Shown here in pieces: positions 62,901-64,000 of a stretch of 64,000 nucleotides of DNA. The notes under the pieces are model-generated. The model was not told the DNA's origin. It saw nothing but the letters and a program-made list of their open reading frames with translations, and did no database searches. Location of the stretch: positions 522,001 to 586,000 of the forward strand of contig CANPUZ010000060.1 of the NCBI GenBank assembly GCA_947579665.1, in the 5' to 3' direction. Within the stretch, counting starts at the first letter, position 1. Every line of letters starts with the position of its first letter. Source of the DNA: Sympetrum striolatum (lineage: Eukaryota; Arthropoda; Insecta; Odonata; Libellulidae). The position numbers and the translations under genes are program-made.

Positions 62901-64000
62901 ATATTAAACAAATACGCCAAACAAAGTAAAGTCAGAATAAAAATCTGCATAAGATAAAAATGCGGAAAATAAATAGACGATTACCTGTGTAGTATGTGGT
63001 TGAGTGCAAGACATTCTGCAAAATAATCCTACATTCATTAAATGGTGTCTACTACGACAATGAGCTCCGTTTCTAATTAAATAAACAAATAGACAATAGG
63101 CAACGTAATTATGTAAATAGTTTTAAAGAACGTAGAAAAAGAACTTTATTCTAAAGTCCGTTTGGAGAAGATGGGAAAATAATATTCATACAATAATACA
63201 TGCAAAAATTGTTTTTACTAACCAAGAATTATCCAGCGTAGAACAACGAAATCAGAAGGTCGTTGAAGGAAATCAGTGTATTTTATGAGTAGGTTTCTGT
63301 TTTTTTTATTTTGATGAATGTTGAATTACGTAATATATTACGAGCTAATTGTGTACTACGTATTAATTAAAGAAACGTAGAAAAAGAACTTAATTTTAAA
63401 TTCTCTTTGGAAAGGATGACAGAATAATTATATGTAATTAAAATAGAAAAGAAGAAACATAATAGGCATAGAATTAAAAGAACAGAAACTCACACACTCG
63501 AAAAGCATTCCACCATATACGTAGACCAACGATATCCTAACATCGTTCAATAATACCATGTATTTCCTGATTAGATATTTGTTGTTCATTTAGATGAGAG
63601 TTCAGTATATGATAAATGTATTTGGTTAAGTGAGCTATGAAATATAATATATTAATAAATTATAGTGTTCGTTCAACTAATGATTCGTATTGCTTGCAGT
63701 TATGGTATTTCTAAAGATTGTTCTGAAACCTCTTTATTTACATTAATATCCCTATTTATGAATTTATATTAATATCTATGTACTTCATTCTAGAATAATC
63801 TCACAACTTACATGACTTTTCCGATTATCTTCGTTGATAAATGGTCTCATATTCTGTACATAAACTTATGTTATCACAGTATGTATTCCCGAATGATTCA
63901 TTGACCGTGCAGATATCCACTGTCTATTTTGATGAAATTTACATTTTTTAGCATTCAGTAATAACATATATCGAAAGAAACATTTAAAATAATTTAAAAT
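59976..64000. repeat. Second AT-rich repeat family with related terminus
   Basis: Starts TACTAGTAAATGGGT then hairpin GCTTGCA-AAC-TGCAAGC (59993-60009). The body has no B-box modules. Internal repeats: GCATTCGTAAAATTA-type blocks near 60165, 60645 and 62885; blocks near 60412, 60897 and 63128 with GTAGAAAAAGAA; about 61500-61690 recurring near 63365-63545; about 62230-62345 near 63600-63715; and about 62565-62740 near 63795-63970 (ACATGACTTTTCCGATTATC in both). Copies are some 80-90% alike by eye. The family continues past the window. Confidence 0.7.
61771..62060. other. GC-richer island with strong hairpin
   Basis: Interrupts the AT-rich repeat family. It opens with AAAGG-CGGGCAGC paired to GCTGCCCG-TCTTT (61774-61809, 10-nt loop), a strong GC stem followed by T residues. 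The remainder shows no ORF or family that I recognise; it could be the end of a retroelement. Confidence 0.45.

Overview
This window reads as a gene-poor, transposon-rich, AT-rich stretch of an animal nuclear genome, most likely an invertebrate and plausibly an arthropod. Evidence is the set of eukaryotic mobile elements: two pogo/Tigger-type DNA transposons, an APE-type LINE, an LTR, a PIF/Harbinger-like element and a tRNA-derived SINE. One transposase carries a GT-AG intron. No intact host gene is visible, and species cannot be assigned from sequence alone.

Layout. 1-1036: pogo-family transposase broken by one in-frame TGA. 1310-3000: decayed LINE on the minus strand. 3845-4110: probable solo LTR. 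4.1-8.4 kb: AT-rich spacer with a purine-rich tract, a 16-bp-stem hairpin and a decayed ~55-bp tandem repeat. 8414-12489: element with CCCTAGTAGCACA inverted termini, itself interrupted by a PIF/Harbinger-like element (9542-11485, 39-bp inverted termini, TTA duplication). 12.5-13.7 kb: AT-rich spacer.

13741-59981 is the outstanding feature: about 46 kb built almost only from one complex repeat. I resolve 41 units or fragments (U1-U41), mostly 1,070-1,110 bp, in alternating blocks of both orientations. Each complete unit begins with ACGAGTAAAATG plus a hairpin (GCTTGCA, 3-nt loop, TGCAAGC), holds about six diverged ~150-176 bp monomers, and ends in GTATCC followed by a TA/GATA-rich spacer with a TCCGGAGAAGC motif. 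Every monomer carries one tRNA T-arm/Pol III B-box-like sequence (minus-strand sense GGTTCGANNCC) in a short imperfect hairpin, so the array holds well over 200 near-consensus B-boxes at roughly nucleosome spacing, all in the same direction within a unit. The first monomer also has an A-box-like sequence and a conserved T-run on the same strand, so each unit could be a Pol III template. Two monomer-content classes exist: A (modules ending GATTCGAACC, GTGTCGAACC, GGATCGAACC) and B (alternating CTGGCATCGAACCCAGG and CCGGCATCGAACCCGGG). Truncated, mosaic, tandemly duplicated (2,212 bp) and inverted-duplicated (1.1-kb arms) units show ongoing rearrangement. A Tigger element (19343-21699) and a SINE (52234-52364) are later insertions.

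59.98-64.0 kb: a different AT-rich repeat family that starts with a diverged version of the same terminal hairpin, plus a GC-richer island at 61.77-62.06 kb.

No computation was run. Unit boundaries, homologies and repeat classes were read by eye.
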